Of a DNA stretch of 64,000 nucleotides, positions 24,769 through 34,108 are shown one piece after another. The translations under genes were made by a program, and so were the position numbers. The stretch is taken from the NCBI RefSeq assembly GCF_002557795.1, contig NZ_CP023777.1:3419001-3483000 (forward strand). Direction: 5' to 3'. Position 1 is the first letter of the stretch. Each line of letters begins with the position of its first letter. Source of the DNA: Chitinophaga caeni. Lineage in GTDB: Bacteria; Bacteroidota; Bacteroidia; Chitinophagales; Chitinophagaceae. Under the pieces are notes generated by a model that was not told the DNA's origin, ran no database searches, and was given only the letters and a program-made list of their open reading frames with translations.

Positions 24769-26418
24769 ATGAAATACACAGGGATTGGCATAATACATAA
24801 ACGGATATTGTTCCTCTTGGCTGGGATTTGCTGCATTTTATTCTCTTGCAGGCAAGATAAACAAGCGGGTAAGATCGTTTTCCGTTATAATCAACCCGAA
24901 GGGATCCCTACGCTGGATCCCGCATTTGCTAAGAACCAAGCTATCATTTGGGGAGTCAGGCAAATATTTAATACGCTTGTTGAGCCCGATAGCTTGTTGA
25001 GGATACAGCCTTCGCTAGCCAAATCATGGGATATCTCGGCAGATAGGAAAACCTATACATTTCATCTCCGTAATGATGTATATTTTCATGATCATCCCGC
25101 ATTCGAAGGTGGAAAGGGACGGAAGATGACGGCCGGCGACGTGGTTTATAGCTTTAAAAGGGTGATAAATCCTTTAACCGCATCGCCCGGCGCATGGATA
25201 TTTAACGGTAAACTGGATCCGGACAGCGGTTTTATTGCCAGGGATGACAGTACCTTCGTATTACGATTGAACAAGCCATTCATGCCGATACTTGGAATAT
25301 TAAGTATGCAGTATTGCTCCATCGTACCCTATGAAGTGGTCAATATGTATGGAAAAGATTTTAGGAAACACCCCGTGGGCACGGGACCTTTCATGTTCCA
25401 CTTTTGGGACGAAGGGCAGGCGCTCATCTTGCATAAGAACCCGGATTATTTCGAAAAGGATAGCCTAGGACGGCGCCTACCATATATCGACGCGGTAAAA
25501 GTCAGTTTTTCCGATAGCCGTGCCACGGAGTTTTTACTATTTATGCAAGGGAAGCTGGATTTTATTAACGATATCGAATCTTCGTTTAAAGATGAAGTAC
25601 TAACGAAGTCAGGGGCATTAAAACCCGAATGGAAAGGGAAAATTCAACTCTCAAAATCTTTTTACCTCAACGTGGAATACCTGGGGATGGTTGTTGATAC
25701 GAACTTGGCCATCGTGAAACATTCGCCGCTGAGGTGGAAGAAAGTGAGGCAGGCAATCAATTACGGGTTTGATAGGGTGAAGATGATGACTTATTTAAGG
25801 AATAACATCGGAACGCCTGCCCAATCCGGGTTTCTGCCCATGGGTCTCCCTTCGTTCGATGCCTCAAAAGTACCCGGTTACCATTATGATCCCGTGAAAA
25901 CGCAAGAACTTTTGGCAGCGGCCGGTTTTCCGGGGGGGAAAGGTTTGCCGGAGATAAAATTGGTTTCCATCCCGATGTACGCCGATATGGCAAATTACGT
26001 CGCGAACCAATTATCTTTTTCAGGTATAAAAGTGAACGTGGAAATAATGCAGAAAAGCGCCTTGATTGATCTCACCGCTAAATCGGCCGTCCCATTTTTC
26101 CGTGGAAGTTGGATTGCGGATTATCCCGATGCAGAATCATTCATGACCGTGTTTTATAGTAAGAATCCTGCGCCGCCGAATTATACGCGTTTTTCCAATG
26201 CCAAGTTTGACCGGCTTTATGAACAGGCATTGCAGGAAACCGATGATAGCAGCCGTTATGAAGCATACAGGGCGATGGATCGAATCATTGTTGAAGAAGC
26301 CCCGGTAGTACCGCTTTTTTACGACCAGGTCATCCGTTTCATCCAACCCAATGTAAAAGGCCTGGTAAACAACGGGATGAATTTATTGGAACTGAGGTAC
26401 GTACAGATCAAGAAATGA
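24769..26418 (+). CDS. peptide ABC transporter substrate-binding lipoprotein (SBP family 5)
   Basis: A 549-aa lipoprotein. The lipobox L-F-S-C puts the lipid-modified Cys near residue 27. The family-5 body includes T-L-D-P-A-F-A, the T-F-H-L-R-N-D-V-Y-F-H-D strand, A-G-D-V-V-Y-S-F-K-R and H-P-V-G-T-G-P-F. These proteins capture oligopeptides or nickel/sugar ligands for an ABC permease. No permease genes are nearby, so it is an orphan here. The divergent M1 peptidase 46 bp away makes peptide scavenging a reasonable reading (inference). Confidence 0.9.
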   Translation: MKYTGIGIIHKRILFLLAGICCILFSCRQDKQAGKIVFRYNQPEGIPTLDPAFAKNQAIIWGVRQIFNTLVEPDSLLRIQPSLAKSWDISADRKTYTFHLRNDVYFHDHPAFEGGKGRKMTAGDVVYSFKRVINPLTASPGAWIFNGKLDPDSGFIARDDSTFVLRLNKPFMPILGILSMQYCSIVPYEVVNMYGKDFRKHPVGTGPFMFHFWDEGQALILHKNPDYFEKDSLGRRLPYIDAVKVSFSDSRATEFLLFMQGKLDFINDIESSFKDEVLTKSGALKPEWKGKIQLSKSFYLNVEYLGMVVDTNLAIVKHSPLRWKKVRQAINYGFDRVKMMTYLRNNIGTPAQSGFLPMGLPSFDASKVPGYHYDPVKTQELLAAAGFPGGKGLPEIKLVSIPMYADMANYVANQLSFSGIKVNVEIMQKSALIDLTAKSAVPFFRGSWIADYPDAESFMTVFYSKNPAPPNYTRFSNAKFDRLYEQALQETDDSSRYEAYRAMDRIIVEEAPVVPLFYDQVIRFIQPNVKGLVNNGMNLLELRYVQIKK

Positions 26419-26485
26419 CAGGATATTTCTCCCTATCAAGTATTCTCATTAATTTAACGGCGCAAAATAAAACCCGGCTAAACTT

Positions 26486-27517
26486 ATGAACCCCGCTAAG
26501 AAATTATTTTATTCCGCTGTGAATATGCTTCCAATGAACTGGTTGCAGGATAGCAATCCCAACAGGATCATTCTACCGTACCAGCATATTGTCAGCGATC
26601 AAGCCGTGCCGCATGTAAGGAACTTGTATCCCTTTAAAAACGTGAAAGCGTTTGAGAAGGATTTAGATGTATTAGCCAAGAATTTTCAACCGCTAACAGC
26701 AGAGCAGATCATCCGGCATATAAACGAAGCTTCACCCTTGCCCAAGCGTTCTTTTTGCCTTTCTTTCGATGACGGGTTCAGGGAAGTGGCGGAAATAATC
26801 GTCCCCTTGCTTGAGAAGAAAGGTATCCCGGCAATATTTTTCTTAAACCCGGCATTCCTCGATAATAAAGAACTGTTTTACAAACTGAAGATCAGCTTGA
26901 TTATTGATGCATTGCATATCAATAATTATCAAGAAGTGAATTTAAATTTAATCTGTGATGTCTTGGAGATACCACGCGGCAGTAATTTAGAAGATACCCG
27001 GGAAGCTATTTACAATATTAAGTACCCAAGGAAGGAAATTACAGACGAATTAGGCAAGATACTGGGGCTCGATTGGGAAGCATACTTAAAATCAGCGCGT
27101 CCGTTTATGACCTGGGATCAAGTTGGGGATATCGTGCGGAAAGGCTTCGAGATAGGGGGGCATAGCATCGATCACCCTTATTATGACATGATTTCTTACG
27201 AAGAACAAATACATCAAACTTTGGGGAGCGTCACACCCCTGGTAGAGCGGTTCAATTTGCCTTATAAAATCTTCGCGTTCCCACATTATGATAGCGGCGT
27301 TAGCAAGAAGTTTTTCAACGAATTGCTCACTGGAACAGATCCAAAATTGGACCTGGTATTTGGAACCGCAAATCATAAACAAGATATTTCTCCCAAGATA
27401 TTGCACCGTTTTAATTTCGAACGACCCGAAACTTCCAGTTCAGCATCTGTAAAGGGCATTTTAGCCTATACGAAGCTTACCAGGATGCTAAATAAGCACC
27501 TTGTTAACCGTGACTAA
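26486..27517 (+). CDS. polysaccharide deacetylase family protein (NodB domain)
   Basis: A 343-aa protein with NodB motif 1 F-D-D-G-F near residue 93 and motif 2 H-S-I-D-H-P near residue 228, which carry the catalytic Asp and the metal-binding Asp/His residues of carbohydrate esterase family 4. The region between them is longer than in classical NodB proteins. No signal peptide is evident, so it may act on a lipid-linked or cytosolic glycan, as relatives in surface polysaccharide clusters do (inference). It stands 67 bp after the peptide-binding gene and before the AT-rich tract and the giant surface-protein gene. Confidence 0.88.
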   Translation: MNPAKKLFYSAVNMLPMNWLQDSNPNRIILPYQHIVSDQAVPHVRNLYPFKNVKAFEKDLDVLAKNFQPLTAEQIIRHINEASPLPKRSFCLSFDDGFREVAEIIVPLLEKKGIPAIFFLNPAFLDNKELFYKLKISLIIDALHINNYQEVNLNLICDVLEIPRGSNLEDTREAIYNIKYPRKEITDELGKILGLDWEAYLKSARPFMTWDQVGDIVRKGFEIGGHSIDHPYYDMISYEEQIHQTLGSVTPLVERFNLPYKIFAFPHYDSGVSKKFFNELLTGTDPKLDLVFGTANHKQDISPKILHRFNFERPETSSSASVKGILAYTKLTRMLNKHLVNRD

Positions 27518-27847
27518 GCCGGGGACTTTTAGACGGGGTTTTAAAATGACTGCGATATTATTGCAGCAGGTTAAAAAAATATAGGTATTGTAATTAAAAA
27601 TAATTCATTAAAATTGTCAATATAAACATAATATTAATATGTTATTTTAATTAAATAATTGTTTGTTAATATTATACATATATAAAGTATTAATAAGTTA
27701 TTAAAAAAATTATATATGTAAAATGCATTTATTCCACACATTGTATCAATTTCCAGGTTAACTTTGCATACGTTCGACGTGTTGAGGTTTTTTATAATCT
27801 ATTATTGAAAAAGCCATAGTCTTTACCTACTAAAAATTAACCATCTA
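27518..27847. other. 330-bp AT-rich leader of the giant surface-protein gene
   Basis: No gene was found. Bases 27601-27720 contain only 11 G or C by count (about 9%). A perfect 10-bp inverted repeat, TACATATATA (27675-27684) and TATATATGTA (27711-27720), spans 46 bp. The promoter word TAACTTTG follows at 27759. This looks like a curved or upstream-activating tract. Confidence 0.6.
27759..27766 (+). promoter_or_regulatory. Bacteroidota -7 promoter element (TAACTTTG)
   Basis: TAACTTTG fits TAnnTTTG; a TTG at 27741-27743 is upstream at a rather short 15 bp. It lies 81 bp before the GTG start of the giant gene, just after the AT-rich tract. Confidence 0.5.
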
Positions 27848-30800
27848 GTGAAGAACCTTCTTAACCGGGGACGAACCAAAATACAATCTTGTATTGGGTT
27901 ATGCATTTTTTGTATTCTGTCCCACTTAAATGTCCTAGCCCAGGGCGACCAGACGAAGATTACCGTCTCGACTAATTCGAGTGGCGGTACTACTGGCGCA
28001 TGGCTACACCTACCTGGAGATTATAATAGCACTTCCGAAAAGTATCCCTTAGTAATTTTCTTTCACGGTATCGGTGAAAGAGGTACCAACTTGGATGTCG
28101 TTTTGAACCAAGGCTTACCGAAAGCTATTGCCAACGGCGCCAAGATGGATTTCGTCGTGAATGGCAAAACGGAGAAGTTAATTACCGTTTGCCCGCAGAA
28201 TCCCGATAACGGTTGGACAAAGCCTGCCATGGTAGATGCCATTTTGAAAGATATTATCAGCAAATACAGGATCGATGAAAATCGCATTTATCTCACGGGG
28301 TTAAGCGCCGGGGGATTTGCTGTTTGGGGTTACGTGGCCGCTAATATGACCTATAGTAGCAAAATTGCAGCTATAGTGCCGGTTAGCGCTGCCCCGATCG
28401 ATGACCCTTCGGGATTATGTAACATCGCACAAAATAATGTCGCGGTATGGACTTTATGCGGTGACCAGGACTCTTTTTACGGCACTACACTAGATTATAT
28501 AGATCGTATCAACGCATGTAATCCCAAGACGGCGCCGAAACTTACGACCTATGCCGGGATGGGGCATAGTTCTGCCGTATGGGATCGCGCTTATTCCGCT
28601 GATCATACTTATCTAAATCCAAATATTTACGAGTGGATGTTGGGGTTTAGCAGGGCGGGGAGTACAACCCCGGCCAACCAATCCCCGGTTGCTAATTCCG
28701 GTGGCAGCGCTACGGTAACATTACCGGCAAATTCGCTGGTACTGGACGCCTCCGCTTCCTCTGATGCCGATGGTTCTATCGTATCATTTACATGGAAACA
28801 AACTGGCGGACCCAATACTGCTAGCATCTCCAATGCTAATACATCCAAGGCTACAGCTTCTGGACTTATTGCTGGTACTTATACCTTCAGCGTTACGGTG
28901 ACAGATGATGATGGAGCCACTGCTACAGCTTCCAAGACGGTTACAGTAAACGCTGCTTCTAATCAAGCGCCCATCGCCAATGCCGGCCAGAATATCAGCT
29001 TGCAATTACCTACAGCGAGTACAACATTAAACGGGAGCGGCTCTTCCGATCCGGACGGAAGTATTTCAAAGTATGCTTGGCAACAGGTCAGCGGTCCCAA
29101 TACGAGCGCTATCGCATCCCCGAACAGCGCTAGCACAAACATCAGTGGATTGATCGCAGGAACATACCTGTATTCCTTAACGGTAACTGATAATCAAAGT
29201 AAGACTGCTACTGCCAACGTTAGTGTTACGGTTGCAGAAGCCACGACCCAGCCGGGAAGCTGCGATTGTGATTTCGAGTTTGGGCCTGATTCGGACGGGG
29301 GGATTTACGTGGATCTGTCCAGCAGGGGTGTGCAACCCGGGGATAGGGTTTGTATTAAAGCAGGTAAATATAAATACATTCAATTCTTTAATTTCTCGGG
29401 AACCGCGGCACAACCGATCACGTTTATTAACTGTGGCGGCCAGGTGTTTGTAGGTGACGGGGGAAATTACGGGATCAATTTCAATAATGCCAAGTTTTTC
29501 AAAATCACCGGTACCGGTACTACCGATAAATACGGCTTCGTTGTAAGTACTACGGGCACCTATTTGTCTAGCGGTTTTGCCGCGGGTAAAGGTTGTAGTG
29601 ATTATGAAGTAGATCATATTGAAATTTCCCACGCGGAAGCGGGAATGCTCTGCAAGGTAAATCCCGATTGCGATCCTAATAACTGGTATCCCAACTTCGA
29701 AATAAGAAATATCAAGTTTCACGACTTGTATATTCATGATGTACTCGGGGAAGGGATGTATATCGGTAATACGGCGCAGAACGGGATGGAGGTTACTTGC
29801 GACGGCGTCACCAAAATGATCCCGCCGCCCAGGATTTACAATGTCGAGATTTACAACTGTATCACCAATAACACGGGTTGGGATGGTATACAGCTTTCAG
29901 CTGCCCCGGAAGGCGCTTACATCCATGATAACTACGTTAGTAATTACGGTTTGGAAAATAAAGGCAGCCAACAAGCAGGTATCATCTTCGGTGGTGAAAG
30001 CGTGGGCAGCGTTTATAACAATATCGTGGAAAAAGGAACTGGTAACGGGATGCAGATCTTCGGTGGCGATCTCGTGAAAGTGTACAATAACCTCGTGATC
30101 GATGCTGGTTTTGATGGTACCAGCGCAGGTCAGGATGCTATTTTAGTTGATGATAAGCCTACGAATTACTTATATAAAGGTATCCGTGTTTACATGTTTA
30201 ATAACACGGTAATCCGGTCTGGACGTGCAGGTATTGCCTTTTTTAACTCTAAAGGAACGGTGGGAAAAGGTAACCTTTTTTATAATAACCTGGTCGTTGC
30301 TCCTGGCGCCGGAACGAGCTCCAGTGCATACATTAATATTTCGAATACCGTAGATTATACATCCGGGAACAATCTCAATATCGCCAATATCGCTGATGCC
30401 AAGTTTGTAAATGCAGGTGGAAATGATTTCCATTTGACTGCATCTTCCCCCGCTGTGGATAAAGGTTATAACGCCGCTACTTACGGAGTTAATATCGACT
30501 TGGATAATAACGCCCGCCCATCGGGCAGCGCGTTTGATATCGGTGCATATGAGTTTGTTTCCGGTTCCACGCCGGTAAATAAACCGCCGGTAGCCAATGC
30601 CGGTGGAGCTATCACTATTACTTTGCCGGATGAATCCGTTACCCTTGATGGTAGCGCTTCATCAGATCCGGATGGAACGATCAAAGCATTTGCTTGGAAA
30701 CAGGTCAGTGGCCCAGGTACTGCTACCATAGCTAGTCCTGCTGCCAATAAAACCCTTGTCAGCAAATTGGTAGAAGGAACTTATACCTTCAGCCTAACAG

Positions 30801-33388
30801 TAACTGATGATGATAATGCCAGTAATACGGTAGAGGTAAAAGTGACCGTGAATCCCGCGGCTAATAAAGCGCCGGTAGCTAATGCTGGAAGCGATCAAAC
30901 GATTACCTTGCCAACAAATACGGTAACTTTAGATGCCGTATCATCAACGGATGCGGACGGCTTCATTCAAACTTTTTCCTGGCAGCAAATCAGCGGCCCC
31001 AGTACGGCAACATTTTCTTTGCCGAATGCTTCTAAAACACCCGTTTACAGTTTAACCGTGGGTACTTATGTTTTTGAAGTCACTGTTACTGATAACGATG
31101 GTGCTACCGCGAAAGACCAGGTTTCGGTTACCGTGAATCCCGCGGTTAATAAAGCGCCGATCGCGAATGCCGGGACCGATATTACGATAACATTACCTAC
31201 AAATACGGCATCTTTAAACGGCGAGGCTTCGCAAGACCAGGATGGCACTGTAGAAAGTTACCTATGGAGCCAGGTTGCCGGACCCAATACAGCCACTTTT
31301 GAAAATAAACAAGCCGCGCTTACCGCGATCTCCGGCCTGGTAGAAGGAACTTACAGCTTTCAATTAATAGTGACTGATAACGGTGGAGCCAAGGATACTG
31401 CCGATGTAAACGTAATCGTTAAACCAGAACCGAATAAAGTTCCGGTTGCTGACGCGGGAAATGATATTACAATCACTTTGCCGGCAGCTAGTACAACATT
31501 AGACGGTAGCAAGTCCTACGATGCGGATGGTAACATACAATCTTATACTTGGAAAAAGGTAAGCGGACCTTCTTATGCAATTGCCAATCCTAATAGCGCC
31601 AAGACATTAATCAGTAACTTGTCTGCCGGTACTTACGTGTTTGAACTAACCGTGGCAGATGATAAGGGGGCTACCGCGAAAGACCAGGTAACAGTTACCG
31701 TTCAATCCAGTCAAAATACAGCGCCCGTTGCTAATGCGGGAGATGATAAATCGATCACCTTACCCACGAACAGCATTAACCTAAACGGTACTGCTTCTAC
31801 TGATAGTGATGGCAGCATCGTAAGTTATTCTTGGAATAAAATTAGCGGGGGGAATGCCTATATCGTTCAAACAACGGCAGCGCAAACAGCGGTTACCGGC
31901 TTGGAAGCAGGTACTTATGTTTTTGAACTGACAGTCAAAGATGATGACGGGGCAACGGCTTCCGACAAAGTTTCTGTTACCGTACTACCCGCTACTAACC
32001 AAGCCCCGGTTGCAAACGCTGGCGCCGACCAAAGTATCAGCTTACCAACAAATAGTGTAACACTCAATGCAGATCAGTCGTCCGATAGTGACGGATCTAT
32101 CCTAAGCTATTCCTGGACAAAAGTGAGCGGCGGAAATGCATATATAAATGCTCCAAACTCCGTTTCAACAAGTGTAACAGGACTAACAACAGGAACGTAT
32201 GTTTTCGAATTGACCGTTACAGATAATAATGGTGCAACGGCGAAAGACCAGGTGAAAATCACGGTACAAGCTGCCGCCAACCAAGCGCCGGTAGCGAAAG
32301 CGGGCAACGATATCACGATAACTTTACCTACTAATAGTACTACCTTAAGCGGTTCGCAGTCCAATGATCCGGATGGAACCATCGCGAGCTATACATGGCG
32401 CAAAGTGAGCGGGGGAGCTGTGAATATTGCAACCCCAAATGCTGCCGTTACGAGTATCAACGGTTTGGTAGAAGGAACATATGTTTTTGAGCTGACCGTG
32501 AAAGATAATAATGGCGCTACTGCAACGGATAATATTACCGTGGTGGTCAAAGCTGTCTCCAACCAGGCGCCGGTAGCCAACGCGGGGAGCAACCAGTCTA
32601 TCACTTTACCAAATAACAGCGTCACGCTTAACGGTACAGCTTCTTCAGATCCGGACGGTTCCATTGTTTCATACAGTTGGGTTAAGATTAGCGGCGCCGC
32701 GATCACAATCAGTAGTCCATCTAATGCCAGCACGCAAGTTAGCGGTTTGGCGGAAGGTGAATACATATTTGAGCTAACGGTGAAAGATAATAATGGAGCA
32801 AGCTCGAAAGACCAGGTAAAAGTTACGGTGAATGCCGTGGCTAACAAGCCGCCGGTTAGTATCCCGGGAGCAAATATCACGATCAGCTTATCCGAGAGAA
32901 GCGCCTCACTCGATGGTACGGCTTCCTATGATCCTGACGGTTCTATTGTAAAATATGAGTGGACGATACTTGAGGGTGATCCATCAGCCATTATCAGCAC
33001 TCCAACAGCCGCTAAGGCAAGTATTAACTTTACGAAAGTAGGTAAATACACGGTTGAACTGGCTGTTACGGACAATGGCAACCTTGTAGCTAAAAATACT
33101 ATCGTGGTTGAAGTCCTCAACCTGGATAATACTTTAGAAGTTAATTTATTTCCGAACCCTGCTGTAGAATATATCAGGTTGCAGATTAAAACGCACACGA
33201 TAAAAGACGCAACCCTTTGGATCTACGATAATAAAGGCGTACCGGTGATAAAGCAAGTTATCGGCTCTGCTTCGGATAACTGGCAGGGGCAGGTAGATGT
33301 ATCTGCTTTGCCCGCAGGTATGTATTTTGTTCATATCGTTGGTGCAGAAGGACTTCAGTATAAAACGAAATTTGTGAAGGTGAAATAA
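27848..33388 (+). CDS. giant secreted modular protein: esterase, PKD-like repeats, beta-helix, T9SS sorting domain
   Basis: An 1846-aa surface or secreted protein starting at GTG. Order: signal peptide to about residue 32. An alpha/beta-hydrolase esterase domain at about 40-270 (F-F-H-G-I-G-E-R-G, nucleophile G-L-S-A-G-G, Asp in G-D-Q-D-S-F, His in G-M-G-H-S). Two PKD-like repeats at about 277-466. A right-handed beta-helix of pectate-lyase type at about 471-905 (many I-Y-N-C-I-T-N-N and V-Y-N-N-I-V words, ending in G-A-Y-E-F). Nine more PKD-like repeats at about 911-1760. A C-terminal type A T9SS sorting domain (F-P-N-P-A, ending K-F-V-K-V-K). Probable role: binding and breaking down a plant or microbial polysaccharide with ester groups (inference). 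A strong terminator follows. Confidence 0.9.
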   Translation: MKNLLNRGRTKIQSCIGLCIFCILSHLNVLAQGDQTKITVSTNSSGGTTGAWLHLPGDYNSTSEKYPLVIFFHGIGERGTNLDVVLNQGLPKAIANGAKMDFVVNGKTEKLITVCPQNPDNGWTKPAMVDAILKDIISKYRIDENRIYLTGLSAGGFAVWGYVAANMTYSSKIAAIVPVSAAPIDDPSGLCNIAQNNVAVWTLCGDQDSFYGTTLDYIDRINACNPKTAPKLTTYAGMGHSSAVWDRAYSADHTYLNPNIYEWMLGFSRAGSTTPANQSPVANSGGSATVTLPANSLVLDASASSDADGSIVSFTWKQTGGPNTASISNANTSKATASGLIAGTYTFSVTVTDDDGATATASKTVTVNAASNQAPIANAGQNISLQLPTASTTLNGSGSSDPDGSISKYAWQQVSGPNTSAIASPNSASTNISGLIAGTYLYSLTVTDNQSKTATANVSVTVAEATTQPGSCDCDFEFGPDSDGGIYVDLSSRGVQPGDRVCIKAGKYKYIQFFNFSGTAAQPITFINCGGQVFVGDGGNYGINFNNAKFFKITGTGTTDKYGFVVSTTGTYLSSGFAAGKGCSDYEVDHIEISHAEAGMLCKVNPDCDPNNWYPNFEIRNIKFHDLYIHDVLGEGMYIGNTAQNGMEVTCDGVTKMIPPPRIYNVEIYNCITNNTGWDGIQLSAAPEGAYIHDNYVSNYGLENKGSQQAGIIFGGESVGSVYNNIVEKGTGNGMQIFGGDLVKVYNNLVIDAGFDGTSAGQDAILVDDKPTNYLYKGIRVYMFNNTVIRSGRAGIAFFNSKGTVGKGNLFYNNLVVAPGAGTSSSAYINISNTVDYTSGNNLNIANIADAKFVNAGGNDFHLTASSPAVDKGYNAATYGVNIDLDNNARPSGSAFDIGAYEFVSGSTPVNKPPVANAGGAITITLPDESVTLDGSASSDPDGTIKAFAWKQVSGPGTATIASPAANKTLVSKLVEGTYTFSLTVTDDDNASNTVEVKVTVNPAANKAPVANAGSDQTITLPTNTVTLDAVSSTDADGFIQTFSWQQISGPSTATFSLPNASKTPVYSLTVGTYVFEVTVTDNDGATAKDQVSVTVNPAVNKAPIANAGTDITITLPTNTASLNGEASQDQDGTVESYLWSQVAGPNTATFENKQAALTAISGLVEGTYSFQLIVTDNGGAKDTADVNVIVKPEPNKVPVADAGNDITITLPAASTTLDGSKSYDADGNIQSYTWKKVSGPSYAIANPNSAKTLISNLSAGTYVFELTVADDKGATAKDQVTVTVQSSQNTAPVANAGDDKSITLPTNSINLNGTASTDSDGSIVSYSWNKISGGNAYIVQTTAAQTAVTGLEAGTYVFELTVKDDDGATASDKVSVTVLPATNQAPVANAGADQSISLPTNSVTLNADQSSDSDGSILSYSWTKVSGGNAYINAPNSVSTSVTGLTTGTYVFELTVTDNNGATAKDQVKITVQAAANQAPVAKAGNDITITLPTNSTTLSGSQSNDPDGTIASYTWRKVSGGAVNIATPNAAVTSINGLVEGTYVFELTVKDNNGATATDNITVVVKAVSNQAPVANAGSNQSITLPNNSVTLNGTASSDPDGSIVSYSWVKISGAAITISSPSNASTQVSGLAEGEYIFELTVKDNNGASSKDQVKVTVNAVANKPPVSIPGANITISLSERSASLDGTASYDPDGSIVKYEWTILEGDPSAIISTPTAAKASINFTKVGKYTVELAVTDNGNLVAKNTIVVEVLNLDNTLEVNLFPNPAVEYIRLQIKTHTIKDATLWIYDNKGVPVIKQVIGSASDNWQGQVDVSALPAGMYFVHIVGAEGLQYKTKFVKVK
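28676..29245 (+). repeat. two PKD-like repeats (first block)
   Basis: Two units of about 95 codons, each opening N-Q-x-P-(V/I)-A-N and closing V-T-V-T-D-(D/N). They link the esterase to the beta-helix region. Confidence 0.85.
30578..33127 (+). repeat. nine tandem PKD-like repeats (second block)
   Basis: Nine units of about 94-95 codons (about 283 bp), each opening N-(K/Q/T)-x-P-V, with D-x-D-G-x-I near the middle and Y-x-F-E-L-x-V near the end. The units have diverged at DNA level but the phase is strict. They probably form a rigid stalk lifting the catalytic modules from the cell. Confidence 0.9.
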
Positions 33389-33442
33389 AATAATAGGCAC
33401 TATTTAATCCCTATATTTTTAATTGCCAACCCCCATTGTGAG

Positions 33443-33472
33443 AAAAAAACGGTCCATCGTGGCCGTTTTTTT
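33443..33472 (+). terminator. terminator of the giant gene
   Basis: AAAACGGTC pairs with GGCCGTTTT (one G-T pair) around the loop CATCGT, flanked by A7 and T7. The A7/T7 flanks can extend the stem. Confidence 0.88.
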
Positions 33473-33495
33473 ATGCCCTGTTTTATAAGAACCTG

Positions 33496-33503
33496 TACAT
33501 TTG
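33496..33503 (+). promoter_or_regulatory. Bacteroidota -7 promoter element (TACATTTG)
   Basis: TACATTTG fits TAnnTTTG and lies 11 bp before ATG 33515. It falls within the upstream extension of that frame (from ATG 33473), so the later ATG is the true start and the leader is very short. Confidence 0.55.
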
Positions 33504-33514
33504 CCAAATATATT

Positions 33515-34108
33515 ATGGGAAGATTATTCATAAATAATACCAAGCAGCTAAGCATCGTTGCTTTGATCGGCTTTATCGGCTTCGCGCTCTTGTTGAGTTT
33601 GGAATACTTAATAAATAAGAAAGGCCAGCCTTATAATGTTTTAAATGTAGCTGCCGTTGCTGTTATAGGGGGGCTATTCGTGTCGGGCCTAATTTACCTT
33701 CGGGGCTACCTGGTATACAGGAGGCAAGCAAAGCTGTTCAATCACCCGGCAGTGAAAAAGTTCTGTGAACAGTATGGCTTTAAAAATGTTAAGATGGGAG
33801 GGAACAGCGTGACTTTATTGGTACAAGAAGTCAAGCAGGGAAAAGTGAACGGGTACCATACTTACCTGTTTAGCAACCCGGCCAAACCTAAATTATTATT
33901 ATCTTTTATAACTTTGAGCCTCAACGCTACGCAAAAGGAACAATTTAAGGGTTTGATGCCGATCGAAGAGGGCGCTGACCTCCTGGTGAGTCCCGACGGC
34001 GCATTTAAAACGATCCAGGAACTGGACCAGGTGGAGTTTACATTATTAGCAGTTGTTCAAATATTAAAGGATAAAGATTTTTTACCAAAAGATATGGTAA
34101 TACACTGA
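33515..34108 (+). CDS. two-TM membrane protein with a C-terminal cytosolic domain, unknown function
   Basis: A 197-aa protein with TM segments near residues 11-29 and 44-64, followed by a basic stretch (Y-R-R-Q-A-K) and a soluble domain of about 130 residues. I do not recognise the family. The frame continues up to ATG 33473, directly on the T-run of the preceding terminator and upstream of a promoter element, so Met 33515 is chosen. A weak terminator follows. It appears monocistronic. Confidence 0.65.
   Translation: MGRLFINNTKQLSIVALIGFIGFALLLSLEYLINKKGQPYNVLNVAAVAVIGGLFVSGLIYLRGYLVYRRQAKLFNHPAVKKFCEQYGFKNVKMGGNSVTLLVQEVKQGKVNGYHTYLFSNPAKPKLLLSFITLSLNATQKEQFKGLMPIEEGADLLVSPDGAFKTIQELDQVEFTLLAVVQILKDKDFLPKDMVIH

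Noticed and set aside
32389..32880. Several antisense open frames over the PKD-like repeat region
   Set aside because: They recur in each repeat unit in the same relative position and are reverse-strand shadows of the repeats.
28676..33127. Possible CRISPR array, because of regularly spaced repeats
   Set aside because: The period of about 285 bp is coding, in frame and diverged; there are no short direct repeats with unique spacers and no cas genes.
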